A stretch of DNA of 64,000 bases from Muricoccus harenae (GTDB lineage Bacteria; Pseudomonadota; Alphaproteobacteria; Acetobacterales; Acetobacteraceae): the NCBI RefSeq assembly GCF_009848505.1, contig NZ_WWDL01000009.1:62001-126000 (forward strand). The letters are read 5' to 3'. Below the pieces are notes generated by a model. It ran no database searches. It was given only the letters and a program-made list of their open reading frames with translations, and had not been told where the DNA came from. The position numbers and the translations under genes were made by a program. Positions 52,319 through 63,137 of this stretch are shown here, one piece after another; the first letter of the stretch is position 1, and every line of letters starts with the position of its first letter.

Positions 52319-54676
52319 TCAGGCGGCGTGCACGTCCTGCATCATCACCTGTCCCCGGAAGTCCGCCGCCGACATCGGGCGACCGAACAGGTAACCCTGC
52401 GCCTCCTCGCAGCCTTCGGCGCGCAGCAGCGAGAGCTGCCCCTCGTCCTCCACCCCCTCGGCATTGGTCGTGACATCCAGCGCGCTGCCGAGCGCGATCA
52501 CGGCACGCAGCAGCGCGACCGCCCTCGCATCGCTCGCCAGATGGCGGACGAAGGAGCGATCCACCTTGATCTTGTCGAAGCGGAAGCGCTGGAGCGTCGC
52601 GAGCGACGAATAGCCGGTCCCGAAGTCATCCATTGCCAGACGCACGCCAAGGCTGCGGAGCCGCGAGAGGATGCCGAGCGTATCCGCCGTATTGGCCAGC
52701 ATCGCCGCCTCGGTGATCTCCAGCTCCAGGCATTCGGGCGGCAGGCCGGACCGCGCGAGCGCGCCCTCCAGCGTTGCCACGAAGCTCGCCTGCCGCACCT
52801 GCATGGCCGAGACATTCACCGCCAAGTTGAGGCCGCCCCAGCCGAAGGCGACATGGCAGGCCTCCGCCAGCACCCAGGCGCCAATCGGCACGATCAGCCC
52901 GGTCTCCTCCGCCAGCGGGATGAAGGTATCGGGCCCGATCATGCCACGCTGCGGGTGGTACCAGCGCAGCAGGGCCTCGGCCCCCTTGATCCGCCGCGTC
53001 GCCGTCGAGACCTGCGGCTGGAACAGGATGGTCAGCTCCTGCCGCGCCATGGCATTGCGCAGATCCGCGACCAGCGCCCGCCGTGTGCGCAGGCGCTCAT
53101 CCATCTTCGGCTCGAAGACACGCAGACAGGACCCGCCCTCTGCCTTCGCCTGGTAAAGGGCCAGGTCGGCATCCTGCATCAACGCCTCAGGCCGGGCATC
53201 GGGCTGGCCGGGCGTCAAGACGGCGGCGCCGATGGACAGGCCAATGAAGCGGTGGTCGGCCGCCACTTCGACCGACTCCTTCATGGCGGCGAGCAGTCGC
53301 GCGGCAAAGGCCGAGAGCTGCTCCGGCCCCTCCAGCCCCGGCGCCACCAGCACGAACTCGTCCCCGCCGATCCGGGCCAGCGTATCCGTTCCGCGCAGGC
53401 AGCCCCGGAGCCGCCCGGCCACGATGCGCAGCACCTCGTCCCCCGCGGCATGGCCGAGGGTGTCGTTCACCTCCTTGAAGTGGTCGAGATCCATCGCGAG
53501 CACGGCCAGCCCGGTCCTGTCCCGCTGGGCCGCGGCGACCGCCAGCTCCAGCCGGTCCCCTAGCAGGGCCCGGTTGGGCAGGCCGGTCAGCCCGTAGAAA
53601 TTTGCCAGGCAGCGCAGGCGCTCCAACAGACGGCTGCGTTCCGCCGAGGCATCCCAAAACAGGATGCAGGCATCCGTCAGCTCGACCACCTCGCGCGGCG
53701 CATCCCGCGGCGCCGCTGGAATGGGAACCGACAGGTCCCCCCGGCCAAGCCCCCGCAAGGCCTCAGCCAGATCCGCGAGCATGCCCGCCAGCCGGCGCGC
53801 GGCCCAGGCAGCGCAGAGCATGGCCAGAGCCAGGATGACCGTGACCACCGGCACGATCATCGCCAAGGTCTCATCGACCGGAACGGTGCCGGCCTTCATC
53901 GGCAGAAGCAGCAGCACCGCCGACCTTGGCCCGCCGCCATGGCCGGCGACCGGGGTGCTGCGGGCCAGCCAGTCCCGGTCCTCGATCCTCAGCCGCCCGG
54001 TTGCGAGCCGCTCTGCCGCCAGCGCTTCACGCAACCAGGGCGGCGCCCAGTCGCCGAGCTCCCCTCCTGGTACCTCGATCGTGCTGATCCGGACCTCCCC
54101 AGCCGCGATCACCACCACCGCCCCGGCATAGGCGGCCGCCAGCCGCTCCGCCGCGGTCTGGTCAAGGAAGGCGCTGAGCTGGATCACCGCCCGTGCCTGT
54201 CCAGGGAGTTCGAGCACGGCCTCCCCCTTTACCGCCGGCAGTTCTGGCAGGTCACAGGGAGCATCCGGCGGGGCATCGCAGCCTTCCACATAGCCCCAGC
54301 GCCGGACAGGTTGTTCCGGCCGCCGAATCTCAAGGTGAATCGCCCAGATCGAGGGTTCGGCGCGCCGCAGTTTCCTCACCATGCGCTTCAGCACCTCCTG
54401 GTCCGGAGGGGCATCGGCATCCAGCGCTTGGACCAGTCGGGGATCGCGGCCGAGAAGCCCCGCCAGCCCCTGCATCCTCCCGCCAAGCTCGGCGATCCGT
54501 TGCTCCAGCCCGGTGCCCGTATTCCGCAGCACGCGCTCCGCGAGATCCCGCTGCAGGTCACCGACGAGCCAGGTGATCGTGAGCGCCGTCACCAGCAGGC
54601 AGACGAGCGATGGCGCAGCCGAAAGAAGGATCAGCCGCGACCGCAGAGCCTGCCGGGGTGAGAATTGCCGCGCCAT
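52319..54676 (-). CDS. Membrane-bound GGDEF-EAL protein (c-di-GMP turnover)
   Basis: The 785-residue protein has an N-terminal membrane helix (about 18-40), a periplasmic sensor region (about 41-265), a second hydrophobic helix near 270-290 and an HAMP-like linker. The GGDEF domain has GGDEF at 437-441 and an upstream inhibitory-site-like region GCLRGTD. The EAL domain begins EALLRWYHPQRG (Glu567) and has FGTGYSSLATL and TTNAEGVEDEGQL later. Both motifs are intact, so it could make and degrade c-di-GMP. The signal is unknown. It is convergent with the DUF1028 gene. Confidence 0.93.
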   Translation of the reverse strand: MARQFSPRQALRSRLILLSAAPSLVCLLVTALTITWLVGDLQRDLAERVLRNTGTGLEQRIAELGGRMQGLAGLLGRDPRLVQALDADAPPDQEVLKRMVRKLRRAEPSIWAIHLEIRRPEQPVRRWGYVEGCDAPPDAPCDLPELPAVKGEAVLELPGQARAVIQLSAFLDQTAAERLAAAYAGAVVVIAAGEVRISTIEVPGGELGDWAPPWLREALAAERLATGRLRIEDRDWLARSTPVAGHGGGPRSAVLLLLPMKAGTVPVDETLAMIVPVVTVILALAMLCAAWAARRLAGMLADLAEALRGLGRGDLSVPIPAAPRDAPREVVELTDACILFWDASAERSRLLERLRCLANFYGLTGLPNRALLGDRLELAVAAAQRDRTGLAVLAMDLDHFKEVNDTLGHAAGDEVLRIVAGRLRGCLRGTDTLARIGGDEFVLVAPGLEGPEQLSAFAARLLAAMKESVEVAADHRFIGLSIGAAVLTPGQPDARPEALMQDADLALYQAKAEGGSCLRVFEPKMDERLRTRRALVADLRNAMARQELTILFQPQVSTATRRIKGAEALLRWYHPQRGMIGPDTFIPLAEETGLIVPIGAWVLAEACHVAFGWGGLNLAVNVSAMQVRQASFVATLEGALARSGLPPECLELEITEAAMLANTADTLGILSRLRSLGVRLAMDDFGTGYSSLATLQRFRFDKIKVDRSFVRHLASDARAVALLRAVIALGSALDVTTNAEGVEDEGQLSLLRAEGCEEAQGYLFGRPMSAADFRGQVMMQDVHAA

Positions 54677-54801
54677 CCACCCGTCCCCCCGCCGTCAGGG
54701 GTGGGATTATGGAGGCGCCGGCCTTGACCGAGGGTTAAGCAAGCCGGGTTAAGCGTCCTGGAGGCCGGCACGGCGCGCCGCCCAGGGCGCGCCGCATGAC
54801 G

Positions 54802-54831
54802 AGAAAGAAGCGCCTCCTCCTCAGGAGGCGC
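54802..54831 (-). terminator. Terminator of the min operon overlapping the minE stop
   Basis: GCGCCTCCT (54810-54818) and AGGAGGCGC (54823-54831) form a 9-bp perfect stem around a four-base loop. On the minus strand CTTCTTTCTC follows. The stem includes the minE stop codon. Confidence 0.65.
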
Positions 54832-55102
54832 GGCGCGCCGGCTCCGGCCCCGGAAGTTCGACGGCGATGGCCAGGGTCGAAAGATCCCCGCCGCGCTCGA
54901 GCGAGACATTCACCCGGCCCGCATCGATGGCGACATGGCGCGCCACCAGCTCCACGATTTCCTTCTGTAGCTTGGGCAGGAAGTCCTCACCCTTGCGGGA
55001 GATGCGCTCATGGGCAAGCACGATCTGCAGCCGCTCCTTCGCCTGGGATGCGGTCTGTGGCGCTTCTTCCTGCTTACCCCGGAAGAATTTCAGCCAGCTC
55101 AT
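54821..55102 (-). CDS. minE: Cell division topological specificity factor MinE
   Basis: This 93-residue protein activates MinD and sets the Min oscillation. The N-terminus MSWLKFFRG is the membrane-binding/anti-MinCD helix. Later text KERLQIVLAHERISRKGEDFLPKLQKEIVELVARH contains the MinD-binding helix and dimer interface. The start ATG overlaps the minD stop (ATGA). The C-terminus is Pro/Ala-rich. Gene order minC-minD-minE is complete. Confidence 0.95.
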   Translation of the reverse strand: MSWLKFFRGKQEEAPQTASQAKERLQIVLAHERISRKGEDFLPKLQKEIVELVARHVAIDAGRVNVSLERGGDLSTLAIAVELPGPEPARRAS

Positions 55103-55917
55103 GCAGCCCTCCCGCCGAACAGGCGCGAAAGGAAGCCCTTCTTCTCGGCTTCGACGAAGCGCATCGGCCGGTCCTCGCCCAGAAAGCGGGCCACCGCGTC
55201 CTTGTAGGCATGGCCCGCCTGGGATTCACCGTCCAGGATCACCGGGTTGCCGGTGTTGGACGCCTTCAGGACGCTCTCGCTTTCGGGCACCACGCCCAGC
55301 AGGGGGATGCGCAGGATTTCCTGGATGTCCTCCAGCTTCAGCATCTCGCCCCGCTCGACGCGCACCGGATCGTAGCGGGTGACCAGCAGGTGCTCCTTGA
55401 CTGGGTCCCGCTTCTCCTCGGCCCGCTTCGACTTGGACTGGAGCACGCCCAGGATGCGGTCGCTGTCGCGGACGGAGGAGACCTCGGGATTGGTCACCAC
55501 GATCGCCTGGTCGGCGAAGTAGAGGGCGAGCATCGCGCCCTTCTCGATGCCGGCCGGGCTGTCGCAGAGGATGTAGTCGAAGTCCTTCGACAGCTCCTCA
55601 ATGATGGTCTGCACGCCCTCCTTGGTCAGAGCGTCCTTGTCCCGCGTCTGGCTGGCAGGGAGGATGGAGAGCGTCTCCACCCGCTTGTCCCGGATCAACG
55701 CCTGGTTGAGCTTCGCCTCGCCGCTGATCACGTTGACGATGTCGAAGACAACCCGGCGCTCGACCCCCATGATCAGGTCCAGGTTCCGCAGCCCGACGTC
55801 GAAGTCGATCACCACGGTCTTCTTGCCGGACTGTGCCAGCCCGGTCGCAAAGGCTGCAGAAGAAGTGGTCTTGCCCACGCCCCCCTTGCCCGAAGTTACC
55901 ACGATCACTTGCGCCAT
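55099..55917 (-). CDS. minD: Septum site-determining ATPase MinD
   Basis: The 272-residue ParA-type ATPase oscillates on the membrane and recruits MinC to block polar septation. The deviant Walker A SGKGGVGKTT is at 9-18 and Walker B YILCDSPAGIEKG about 120 residues on. The C-terminus ends in an amphipathic helix GFLSRLFGGRAA, the membrane-targeting sequence. ATG 55917 (MAQVIVVTSGKGG) is chosen over upstream frames. It has a 123-base gap after minC and couples to minE by ATGA. Confidence 0.97.
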   Translation of the reverse strand: MAQVIVVTSGKGGVGKTTSSAAFATGLAQSGKKTVVIDFDVGLRNLDLIMGVERRVVFDIVNVISGEAKLNQALIRDKRVETLSILPASQTRDKDALTKEGVQTIIEELSKDFDYILCDSPAGIEKGAMLALYFADQAIVVTNPEVSSVRDSDRILGVLQSKSKRAEEKRDPVKEHLLVTRYDPVRVERGEMLKLEDIQEILRIPLLGVVPESESVLKASNTGNPVILDGESQAGHAYKDAVARFLGEDRPMRFVEAEKKGFLSRLFGGRAA

Positions 55918-56040
55918 GCGCAGACCTCCAGCCCCCTCATCCCGCCGCCCGCCCCTCATTGGGCGGCGGGGCGAAACATTCCACTCCATCGCATGCCCGG
56001 CACCGGTCCCGCAAAGGGGTATTCCGGGGTCGGCGCTGCG

Positions 56041-56796
56041 CTAACCCAGCTTGTCGAACCGCATGCTCTCGCCGATCAGGCAGACCTGCACGGTCCGGCC
56101 CAGCGGCGCATCCCCCAACCCGTCCCGCACGGCATAGTAGCCAGCGATCGAAACCAACTCGGGCTCGAAGTTCAGGGCAAAGATGCGGGCGGACAGGTTG
56201 TCAGCCCCGCCCGCAATCGCCCGGCCCTTCAGAGTGCCATAGACGTGAACATTGCCATCCGCGATCACCTCGGCGCCCGGATTCACCGTGCCCCTCACGA
56301 TCAGGTCGCAGCCCTGGGCCCAGATCCGCTGCCCGGCGCGCACCGCCTGGTCCACCACCATGGTCGGCTGCCAGCCGGAGGGCGGTGGTGGCTCGGGAAT
56401 GGGCGGCGGGGCGGAGACGGCGGCCGGGGCGGGCATGGGCATCGCCTCCGGCTGCGATGCGTCCCCGCCGGCGGCCCGCAACGGCGGCAGGCCGGCGGCC
56501 TGGGCGGCCGAACGCAGCTCCGGCGCACCGCCAGTGGTACCGATGGGCGCGATCTGCACCTGGCGCAGCTGGGCCGTCAGATGGGCGAAATCGGGTGCCG
56601 CCGCCGGATCGAGGTCATCCAGCCCCAGCACGATGGGCGCATTCCGAAGGAAGCCCGGGGCGCGGCGGAACTGATCCGCCAGGGCGGGGACAATCACCTC
56701 CACCCGGGGATCCAGCAGGCGCAGCACCAGCAGGTTGAAATTGGCCCCGCGCAGCCGGAACGGCTCCAATCGGGCTTCAGACGCGGGAGATGACAT
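56041..56796 (-). CDS. minC: Septum site-determining protein MinC
   Basis: The 251-residue inhibitor of FtsZ has an N-terminal domain (RLRGANFNLLVLRLLD, APIVLGLDDL), a Pro/Ala linker (about 105-140) and the beta-helical C-terminal domain. The C-terminal domain is VVDQAVRAGQRIWAQGCDLIVRGTVNPGAEVIADGNVHVYGTLKGRAIAG. The latter's repeated G-x-x-I/V-G pattern and the RAFAL/NFEPELVSIAG end match MinC. First gene of the min operon, divergent from the thioesterase gene. Confidence 0.92.
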   Translation of the reverse strand: MSSPASEARLEPFRLRGANFNLLVLRLLDPRVEVIVPALADQFRRAPGFLRNAPIVLGLDDLDPAAAPDFAHLTAQLRQVQIAPIGTTGGAPELRSAAQAAGLPPLRAAGGDASQPEAMPMPAPAAVSAPPPIPEPPPPSGWQPTMVVDQAVRAGQRIWAQGCDLIVRGTVNPGAEVIADGNVHVYGTLKGRAIAGGADNLSARIFALNFEPELVSIAGYYAVRDGLGDAPLGRTVQVCLIGESMRFDKLG

Positions 56797-56908
56797 TCGG
56801 GCGTGCAGGGTCCTGTTGGCGGGGGTTCCCCCCTCATTACAGGGAACTGCCTCGGAGGCGAAGCCTTGCGCGTTCAGCGGCGTGCGGGAACCCTCCAGTG
56901 CCGCTCCA

Positions 56909-56962
56909 GGGCCACAGAGCCAGGGGCCACAGAGCCAGCCTCACGGGGCAGCCTCACGGGGC
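56909..56962. repeat. Two adjoining short tandem duplications upstream of a thioesterase gene
   Basis: GGGCCACAGAGCCA occurs at 56909-56922 and 56924-56937 (15-bp period). Directly after it AGCCTCACGGGGC occurs twice in tandem (56937-56949, 56950-56962). They occupy the divergent minC-thioesterase intergenic region, 21 bases before the thioesterase ATG. Confidence 0.9.
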
Positions 56963-56982
56963 GCGAGAGCAGAGGAGTACCG

Positions 56983-57423
56983 ATGAGCGAAAGGAAACGC
57001 CCCGGCCGGGCCGATTACCGCCACTTCCTGGAGATTCCCACCCGGTGGGGCGACAACGACGCCTACGTCCATATCAACAACACCGTGTATTATTCCTTCT
57101 TCGACACGGTGGTGTCCCGTTTCCTACTTGAATCCGGCGCCATTGACCTCCGGACCTCAGAGGTGATCGGTGTGGTGGTCGAGACGGGCTGCCGCTACTT
57201 CGCCCCGGTCTCCTACCCCGATCTGGTGACCGCTGGGCTAAGGGTGACCCGGATCGGCAACACCTCCATTCGCTACGAAATTGGCATCTTTCGAAACAGG
57301 GAGGAGCAGGCGAGCGCCGAGGGCCACTTCATCCATGTCTATGTGGACCGCGATACGCAGACCCGCCCCACCCCTCTGCCCCGGGCACTGCGGGAGGCAG
57401 TGGCCCCGCTGCTGACCGGCTAG
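56983..57423 (+). CDS. Acyl-CoA thioesterase (4HBT family)
   Basis: The 146-residue hotdog-fold protein has the 4HBT active-site segment [22 protein letters not shown] (residues about 21-42), with Asp and His expected for catalysis. [17 protein letters not shown] follows. It likely releases a short acyl or aroyl group from CoA. AGAGGAG lies 6 bases before ATG 56983. The upstream gap contains short tandem duplications. It is transcribed towards the D-cysteine desulfhydrase gene with a 98-base gap. Confidence 0.85.
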   Translation: MSERKRPGRADYRHFLEIPTRWGDNDAYVHINNTVYYSFFDTVVSRFLLESGAIDLRTSEVIGVVVETGCRYFAPVSYPDLVTAGLRVTRIGNTSIRYEIGIFRNREEQASAEGHFIHVYVDRDTQTRPTPLPRALREAVAPLLTG

Positions 57424-57521
57424 GGCCGGTGCCCATCTGCCATCGGACCGCGCAAGCCCGCTATGCGTATCGCCAAAATGCTCTAGCCTCCGCCGCTCGA
57501 CGTCCAAGCAAGGCCAATACG

Positions 57522-58538
57522 ATGAATCTCGCCCGCTTTCCGCGCATCCGCCTGGGTCATCTCCCAACGCCGCTGGAGCCGATGGAGAACCTGTCGAAGC
57601 ACCTCGGCGGACCAAAACTCTGGATCAAGCGGGACGACTGCACCGGGCTTTCCACAGGGGGCAACAAGACCCGTAAGCTGGAATACCTGATGGCCGAGGC
57701 CCGCGCGCAAGGGGCTGACACGATCATCACCCAGGGCGCCACCCAGTCCAACCATGCCCGCCAGACCGCGGCCGCCGCCGCGAAGCTGGGCTTCGCCTGC
57801 CACATCCTGCTCGAGGACCGGACGGGCTACACCGACCCCGCCTATACGCAATCCGCCAATGTGATGATGGACAAGCTGCACGGCGCCATTGTCTTCCGCC
57901 GCCCGGGCGGCGCGGACATGCAGGCGGAGATGGAGGCACTTGCCGCGGAGCTGCGGAAATCCGGCAAGCGCCCCTATGTCATTCCGGGCGGCGGCTCCAA
58001 TCCGGTGGGCGCTCTCGGCTATGTCGGCGCGGCGCTGGAGCTGGTGGCCCAGGCCGCCGCCATGGACCTGCGGATCGACCATGTCGTGCATGCCACGGGC
58101 AGCGCCGGGACCCAGGCCGGGCTGGTCGCGGGCCTCGTGGGCCTGAACAGCGGAATCCCCGTGCTCGGCATCGGCGTCCGCGCGCCGCGCGAGAAGCAGG
58201 AGGCCAATGTCCTGGCGCTGGCCCAGCGCACGGCGGACCATCTCGGCCTGCCCGCCGGCACGGTGCAGGCCGAGCATGTGCGTGCGAATTGCGACTATGT
58301 CGGCCAGGGCTACGGCATCCCCACTCAGAGCATGGTGGAGGCCGTGAAGATGGTGGCGGAGAAGGAGGGCATCCTCCTCGACCCCGTCTATTCCGGAAAG
58401 GGCATGGCCGGGCTGATCGACCTGATCGGCAAGGGGCAGTTCAAGCCGGAAGAAAACGTCGTCTTCATCCATACCGGTGGCGCCGTCGGCCTCTTCGGCT
58501 ATCCGGAGGCCTTCGAGTTGCCGGCCGACGCAGCCTAG
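57522..58538 (+). CDS. dcyD: D-cysteine desulfhydrase
   Basis: The 338-residue PLP enzyme of the ACC-deaminase/D-cysteine desulfhydrase family produces pyruvate, H2S and ammonia from D-cysteine. PLP-binding Lys49 is in [13 protein letters not shown], and substrate-binding residues are in [31 protein letters not shown] and [13 protein letters not shown] complete the pattern. The SNH and YSGKG segments favour DcyD over ACC deaminase, but only activity can settle it. ATG 57522 gives [21 protein letters not shown] hairpin terminator follows the stop. Confidence 0.88.
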   Translation: MNLARFPRIRLGHLPTPLEPMENLSKHLGGPKLWIKRDDCTGLSTGGNKTRKLEYLMAEARAQGADTIITQGATQSNHARQTAAAAAKLGFACHILLEDRTGYTDPAYTQSANVMMDKLHGAIVFRRPGGADMQAEMEALAAELRKSGKRPYVIPGGGSNPVGALGYVGAALELVAQAAAMDLRIDHVVHATGSAGTQAGLVAGLVGLNSGIPVLGIGVRAPREKQEANVLALAQRTADHLGLPAGTVQAEHVRANCDYVGQGYGIPTQSMVEAVKMVAEKEGILLDPVYSGKGMAGLIDLIGKGQFKPEENVVFIHTGGAVGLFGYPEAFELPADAA

Positions 58539-58543
58539 GAGGA

Positions 58544-58568
58544 GTGCCGGGCCACGCTGGCCCGGCAC
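58544..58568. terminator. Bidirectional-looking hairpin between dcyD and ggt
   Basis: GTGCCGGGCCA (58544-58554) and TGGCCCGGCAC (58558-58568) form an 11-bp perfect stem with a three-base loop, 5 bases past the dcyD stop and 42 bases past the convergent ggt stop. No T tract follows on the plus strand. Confidence 0.6.
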
Positions 58569-58610
58569 ATCCCCCGCGGCGGGGCCGCTCTTTTCCCGCC
58601 GCGCCCGCGC

Positions 58611-60263
58611 CTAACGCCGCCCCGTTTCCAGGATGAAGCGCACCCCCGGCCGCGCCAGCCCGCCCGCTACGCCGACCGGCGTGCCATCCGCCCGCCAACA
58701 GGCGGCACCGGTCATCATTCCGTCTGGCGCGAAGGCGATAGCGTTCATGCCGCCGCCGACGGTGCTCACCCGCTCCAGCACATGGCCGCGCACCTCCAGC
58801 GCGTCGGCCGCCGCGGCAACGATCCCCGGCTCCAGATGCAGCGTATGCCCCTGGGTCCAGATCCGCGGCGCCTCCACCGCCTCCTGCAGTCCCATGCCAT
58901 GGTCCAGCAGGTTCACAATGGCCTGCATGGCCGAGCCGAAGATTTTCAGCCCGCCCGGCAGGCCCAGCGCGTAGAGCGGTACCCCGTCCCGCAGCACCAT
59001 CATCGGCGCCATGGAGGTGAAGACGCGCTTGCCCGGCGCGATGGACAGCGCCTGGCCCGGATGCGGATCGAAGTTGTACATGTAGTTGTTCGCGATCATC
59101 CCCGTGCCGGGAATGGCGAAGCGCGCGCCGAACAAGTTGTTGATGGTCTGGGTGGAGGAGATGACGGTGCCGCCCGCATCCGCCACCGTCACATGGGTGG
59201 TGTTCGCGGATTCCCGCAGCATCGCCCCGGCACGCCAGCTTTGCGCCCGGTCCATCCGCAGTTCCGCGCGCCGCGCCGCCGCATAGTCCTTCGAGATCAG
59301 CCGCGCGACCGGCACATCGACGAAGGCGGGATCGGCGGTGGCGACAGAGCGGTCGGCGAAGGCCAGCTTCAACACCTCGGCCAGTAGATGCAGCCCGTCC
59401 GGCGTGCCGAAGCCGGCGGCGCGGAGGTCGAAGCCTTCCAGCACGTTCAGCATCTGCGCGATATGCACTCCGGAGGAGGAGGGCGGCGGCGGACCGACGA
59501 TCTCGTAACCCCGATAGGGGCTGCGCACCGGTTCGCGCTCGAACGGCGCCGCGGCGCGCAGGTCCTCCAGCGAGACCAGCCCGCCGCTGCGCCGCATATG
59601 CTCCGCGACCGCCGAACCCAGCTCGCCTCCATGCAGCGCCTTCGGCCCTGCACGGGCAATCAGCCGCAACGCTTCGGCATAATCCCCGCGCACCACCCGG
59701 TCGCCCGGCCGCAGGGCTGCGCCGCCCGGAAGAAAGATTGCGGACAGCTCGGGATCGCTGATCATCTCCGCCGCACAATCGCCGATGCAGTCGGAAAGAT
59801 AGGGCGTGGCACGCCAGCCGCGCGCGGCATGGCGGATCGCCGGCTCCAGCACATCGGCGAGCGGCAGCGTGCCGTATCGCTCCAGCGTCTGGCACCAGGC
59901 GCGCAGCGCGCCCGGCACCGCCATCGCGAGCGGCCCCACGCGGTTCTCGGCACCCTCGGTGTCCAGATAATCCGGCAAGCTGTCGGAAACCGTGCGGTAC
60001 ATGTCCGGCCGCGCCGCCGCGGGAGCGGTGGACAAGCCATCCACGACCACATGGCGCCCATCCGGCAGGCGCAGATGCGCGAGGCCGCCGCCGAGGATGC
60101 CCACCATCATCGGCTCCACCACCGTTAAGGTGAACAGCGCGGCAATCGCGGCATCGACGGCATTGCCACCCGCCAGCAGCATCTCCGCCCCGGCGGCGGA
60201 GGCGAGCGGGTGGTTCGTCACCACCATGCCCTTGTCGCCCGTGGCGCTGCGCTTCTCCGTCAT
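58611..60263 (-). CDS. ggt: Gamma-glutamyltransferase family protein without signal peptide
   Basis: The 550-residue Ntn-hydrolase cleaves or transfers gamma-glutamyl groups. NPLASAAGAEMLLAGGNAVDAAIAALFTLTVVEPMM (family opening) is followed by Gly-rich GILGGGLAHL. The autoprocessing nucleophile is Thr355 in ESANTTHVTVAD, which would yield fragments of about 354 and 196 residues. The small subunit has PGTGMIANNYMYNFD and SMAPMMVL. Unlike most characterised bacterial enzymes it begins at the core with no export signal, implying a cytoplasmic role. It follows the ABC permease genes on the same strand after a 135-base gap. Confidence 0.9.
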   Translation of the reverse strand: MTEKRSATGDKGMVVTNHPLASAAGAEMLLAGGNAVDAAIAALFTLTVVEPMMVGILGGGLAHLRLPDGRHVVVDGLSTAPAAARPDMYRTVSDSLPDYLDTEGAENRVGPLAMAVPGALRAWCQTLERYGTLPLADVLEPAIRHAARGWRATPYLSDCIGDCAAEMISDPELSAIFLPGGAALRPGDRVVRGDYAEALRLIARAGPKALHGGELGSAVAEHMRRSGGLVSLEDLRAAAPFEREPVRSPYRGYEIVGPPPPSSSGVHIAQMLNVLEGFDLRAAGFGTPDGLHLLAEVLKLAFADRSVATADPAFVDVPVARLISKDYAAARRAELRMDRAQSWRAGAMLRESANTTHVTVADAGGTVISSTQTINNLFGARFAIPGTGMIANNYMYNFDPHPGQALSIAPGKRVFTSMAPMMVLRDGVPLYALGLPGGLKIFGSAMQAIVNLLDHGMGLQEAVEAPRIWTQGHTLHLEPGIVAAAADALEVRGHVLERVSTVGGGMNAIAFAPDGMMTGAACWRADGTPVGVAGGLARPGVRFILETGRR

Positions 60264-60398
60264 GCCGCAAGACCCCCTCCAAGGACCCGCGCCCGGAAAG
60301 GCGCGCTCGCCGAAGTGGCCGCCGCCGTTACTGCTCCGTCAAGGGGCAGCCGGAGTGGTGTGCTATGGCGGAAGGAAATCAGGATCCGGCAGGTTGCA

Positions 60399-61184
60399 TT
60401 ATCCAGTGCGCCGGCGCCGGAGCGCCAAGTCCATCAACAGCAGCAGCACTGTCATTCCCACCAGCAGCACCGCCACCGCCGCCATAGCCGGGTCCAGGTT
60501 CTCGTTGATCCCGTCCCAGATCTTGCGCGGCAGGGTGAAGACACGGCGGGAGGCGATGAACAGCACCACCACCAGCTCGTCCCAAGAATGGATGAAGGCG
60601 AAGATGGCACCCGAGACAATGCCCGGCATGATCCGCGGCAGGATCACCCAGCGGAGCGTCTGGCCGAGCGAAGCGCCCATCCCCCGCGCCGCGCTCTCCA
60701 GCCGCGGATCGAAGGCAGCAAGCGCGGTGGAGACGGTGATCACCACATAGGGAATGCCGGTGACCCCATGCGCGATCACCACCCCCGTGAAGCTGTCCAG
60801 CAGCCCGAGCCGCGCGAAGTACCGGTAAAGCCCGACCGCATAGGTGATGGTGGGGATGATGATCGGCAGCAGCATCAGCGCGCGCACGAGATCTGTGCTG
60901 CGCCGGGAGAGCCGCCAGCATCCGATGGCGCAAAGCGTGCCCAGCACCACTGCCAGCAGGGTGGAGGCGGTGGCAATCCAGGCCGATTGCAGGATGGCGT
61001 TGGTCCAGGCCGGCGTCGTCAGCAGGGTGACGTAGTGCTGCGCCGAAAGGCGCTCATAGGGCAGCGAGAGGAAGCGCTGGTCGGTCAGCGAGACCGGCAG
61101 GATGATGGTGATCGGGAGGATCAGGTAGATCACCGTCGCCCAGGCGAGCGTTCCGTTCAGCCATCCCGGCCGGTGCCCGCCCAT
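60399..61184 (-). CDS. ABC transporter permease (PotI-like)
   Basis: The 261-residue permease has six hydrophobic helices and the EAA-type cytoplasmic loop ESAARGMGASLGQTLRWVILPRIMPG. The pattern matches BPD_transp_1 importers of the polyamine/opine class (PotI group). It is the third gene of the transporter set; only 4 bases separate it from the other permease gene. The binding protein is not in the window. Confidence 0.9.
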   Translation of the reverse strand: MGGHRPGWLNGTLAWATVIYLILPITIILPVSLTDQRFLSLPYERLSAQHYVTLLTTPAWTNAILQSAWIATASTLLAVVLGTLCAIGCWRLSRRSTDLVRALMLLPIIIPTITYAVGLYRYFARLGLLDSFTGVVIAHGVTGIPYVVITVSTALAAFDPRLESAARGMGASLGQTLRWVILPRIMPGIVSGAIFAFIHSWDELVVVLFIASRRVFTLPRKIWDGINENLDPAMAAVAVLLVGMTVLLLLMDLALRRRRTG

Positions 61185-61188
61185 GCGC

Positions 61189-62030
61189 CTAGCTCCCCGC
61201 CCCGAACAGTCGCCGCAGATTCACCAGACGCGAGAGGACCGCAAGCGTCGCCAGGATCGCGACCACCAGCACGGTCGCCATCATCGCCCCAAGCCCCCAG
61301 CGGATGAGATCAAGGATCTGCAGCTTGATCCATTCCGCCACCATCAGCGTCTTGCCGCCGCCGAGCAGCGCAGGCGTGATGTAGAAGCCGAGAGAGAAGA
61401 TGAAGACCAGCACGCCTGCCGCGATCAACCCTGGCAGCGACAGCGGCAGGAAGACCCGCAGGAAGGTCCGGATCCGCCCGGCTCCCAGCCCACGCGCCGC
61501 CGTCAACACGCGTGGGTCGATCTCCCGCATGGAGGAGAGCATCGGCAGTACCGCATAGGGCACCATGTAGTGCACCATGCCGATGACGATCCCCAACTCG
61601 TTCCACACCAGCGCCAGCGGCTGGTCGATCACGCCGGTGGCAAGCAGTCCCTGGTTCACCAGCCCCTGCCGCCGCAGCAGCGTGACCCAGGCAAAGGCCC
61701 GCACCAGCACGCTGATCCAGAGCGGCACCAGCACCGCCAGCAGCCACCAGCGCTGCGCCTTCGGGCCCGACATGGCGATGCGATAGGCGAGCACATAGCC
61801 GAGCAGCAGCGCGATCGCCGTGGTGATGACACCGATGCGCAGCGTGGTCCCGATCACCCGCTGTACACTCTCGCTGGTAAACAGCCGCTCGTAATTTCCG
61901 AGACCCGGCTGCGGCTCCGTGACGCTGATCGCCAGCACCTGCAGGATTGGCGCGATATAAAAGGCTGTCATCAGCAGCAGGGCGGGTATGATCAGCGCCC
62001 ACCATCCCGCCGCATGCCGGCCCTTCGGCG

Positions 62031-62034
<4 letters not shown>
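61189..62034 (-). CDS. ABC transporter permease (PotH-like)
   Basis: The 281-residue permease has six hydrophobic helices, with LTAARGLGAGRIRTFLRVFLPLSLPG as the EAA loop. The N-terminal WWALIIPALLLMTAFYIAPILQVLAISV and the GNYERLF segment match the PotB/PotH class. GTG 62034 overlaps the stop of the ATPase gene (GTGA), so it is translated from the same transcript. The longer frame upstream runs antisense-like through the ATPase C-terminus and is not used. Confidence 0.9.

Positions 62035-63133
<1,099 letters not shown>

Positions 63134-63137
<4 letters not shown>

Noticed and set aside
58465-60282. 605-codon minus-strand frame overlapping the gamma-glutamyltransferase gene
   Set aside because: It is the +1 shadow of ggt: Gly/Arg-rich text with no motifs, whereas the other frame has the full catalytic pattern.
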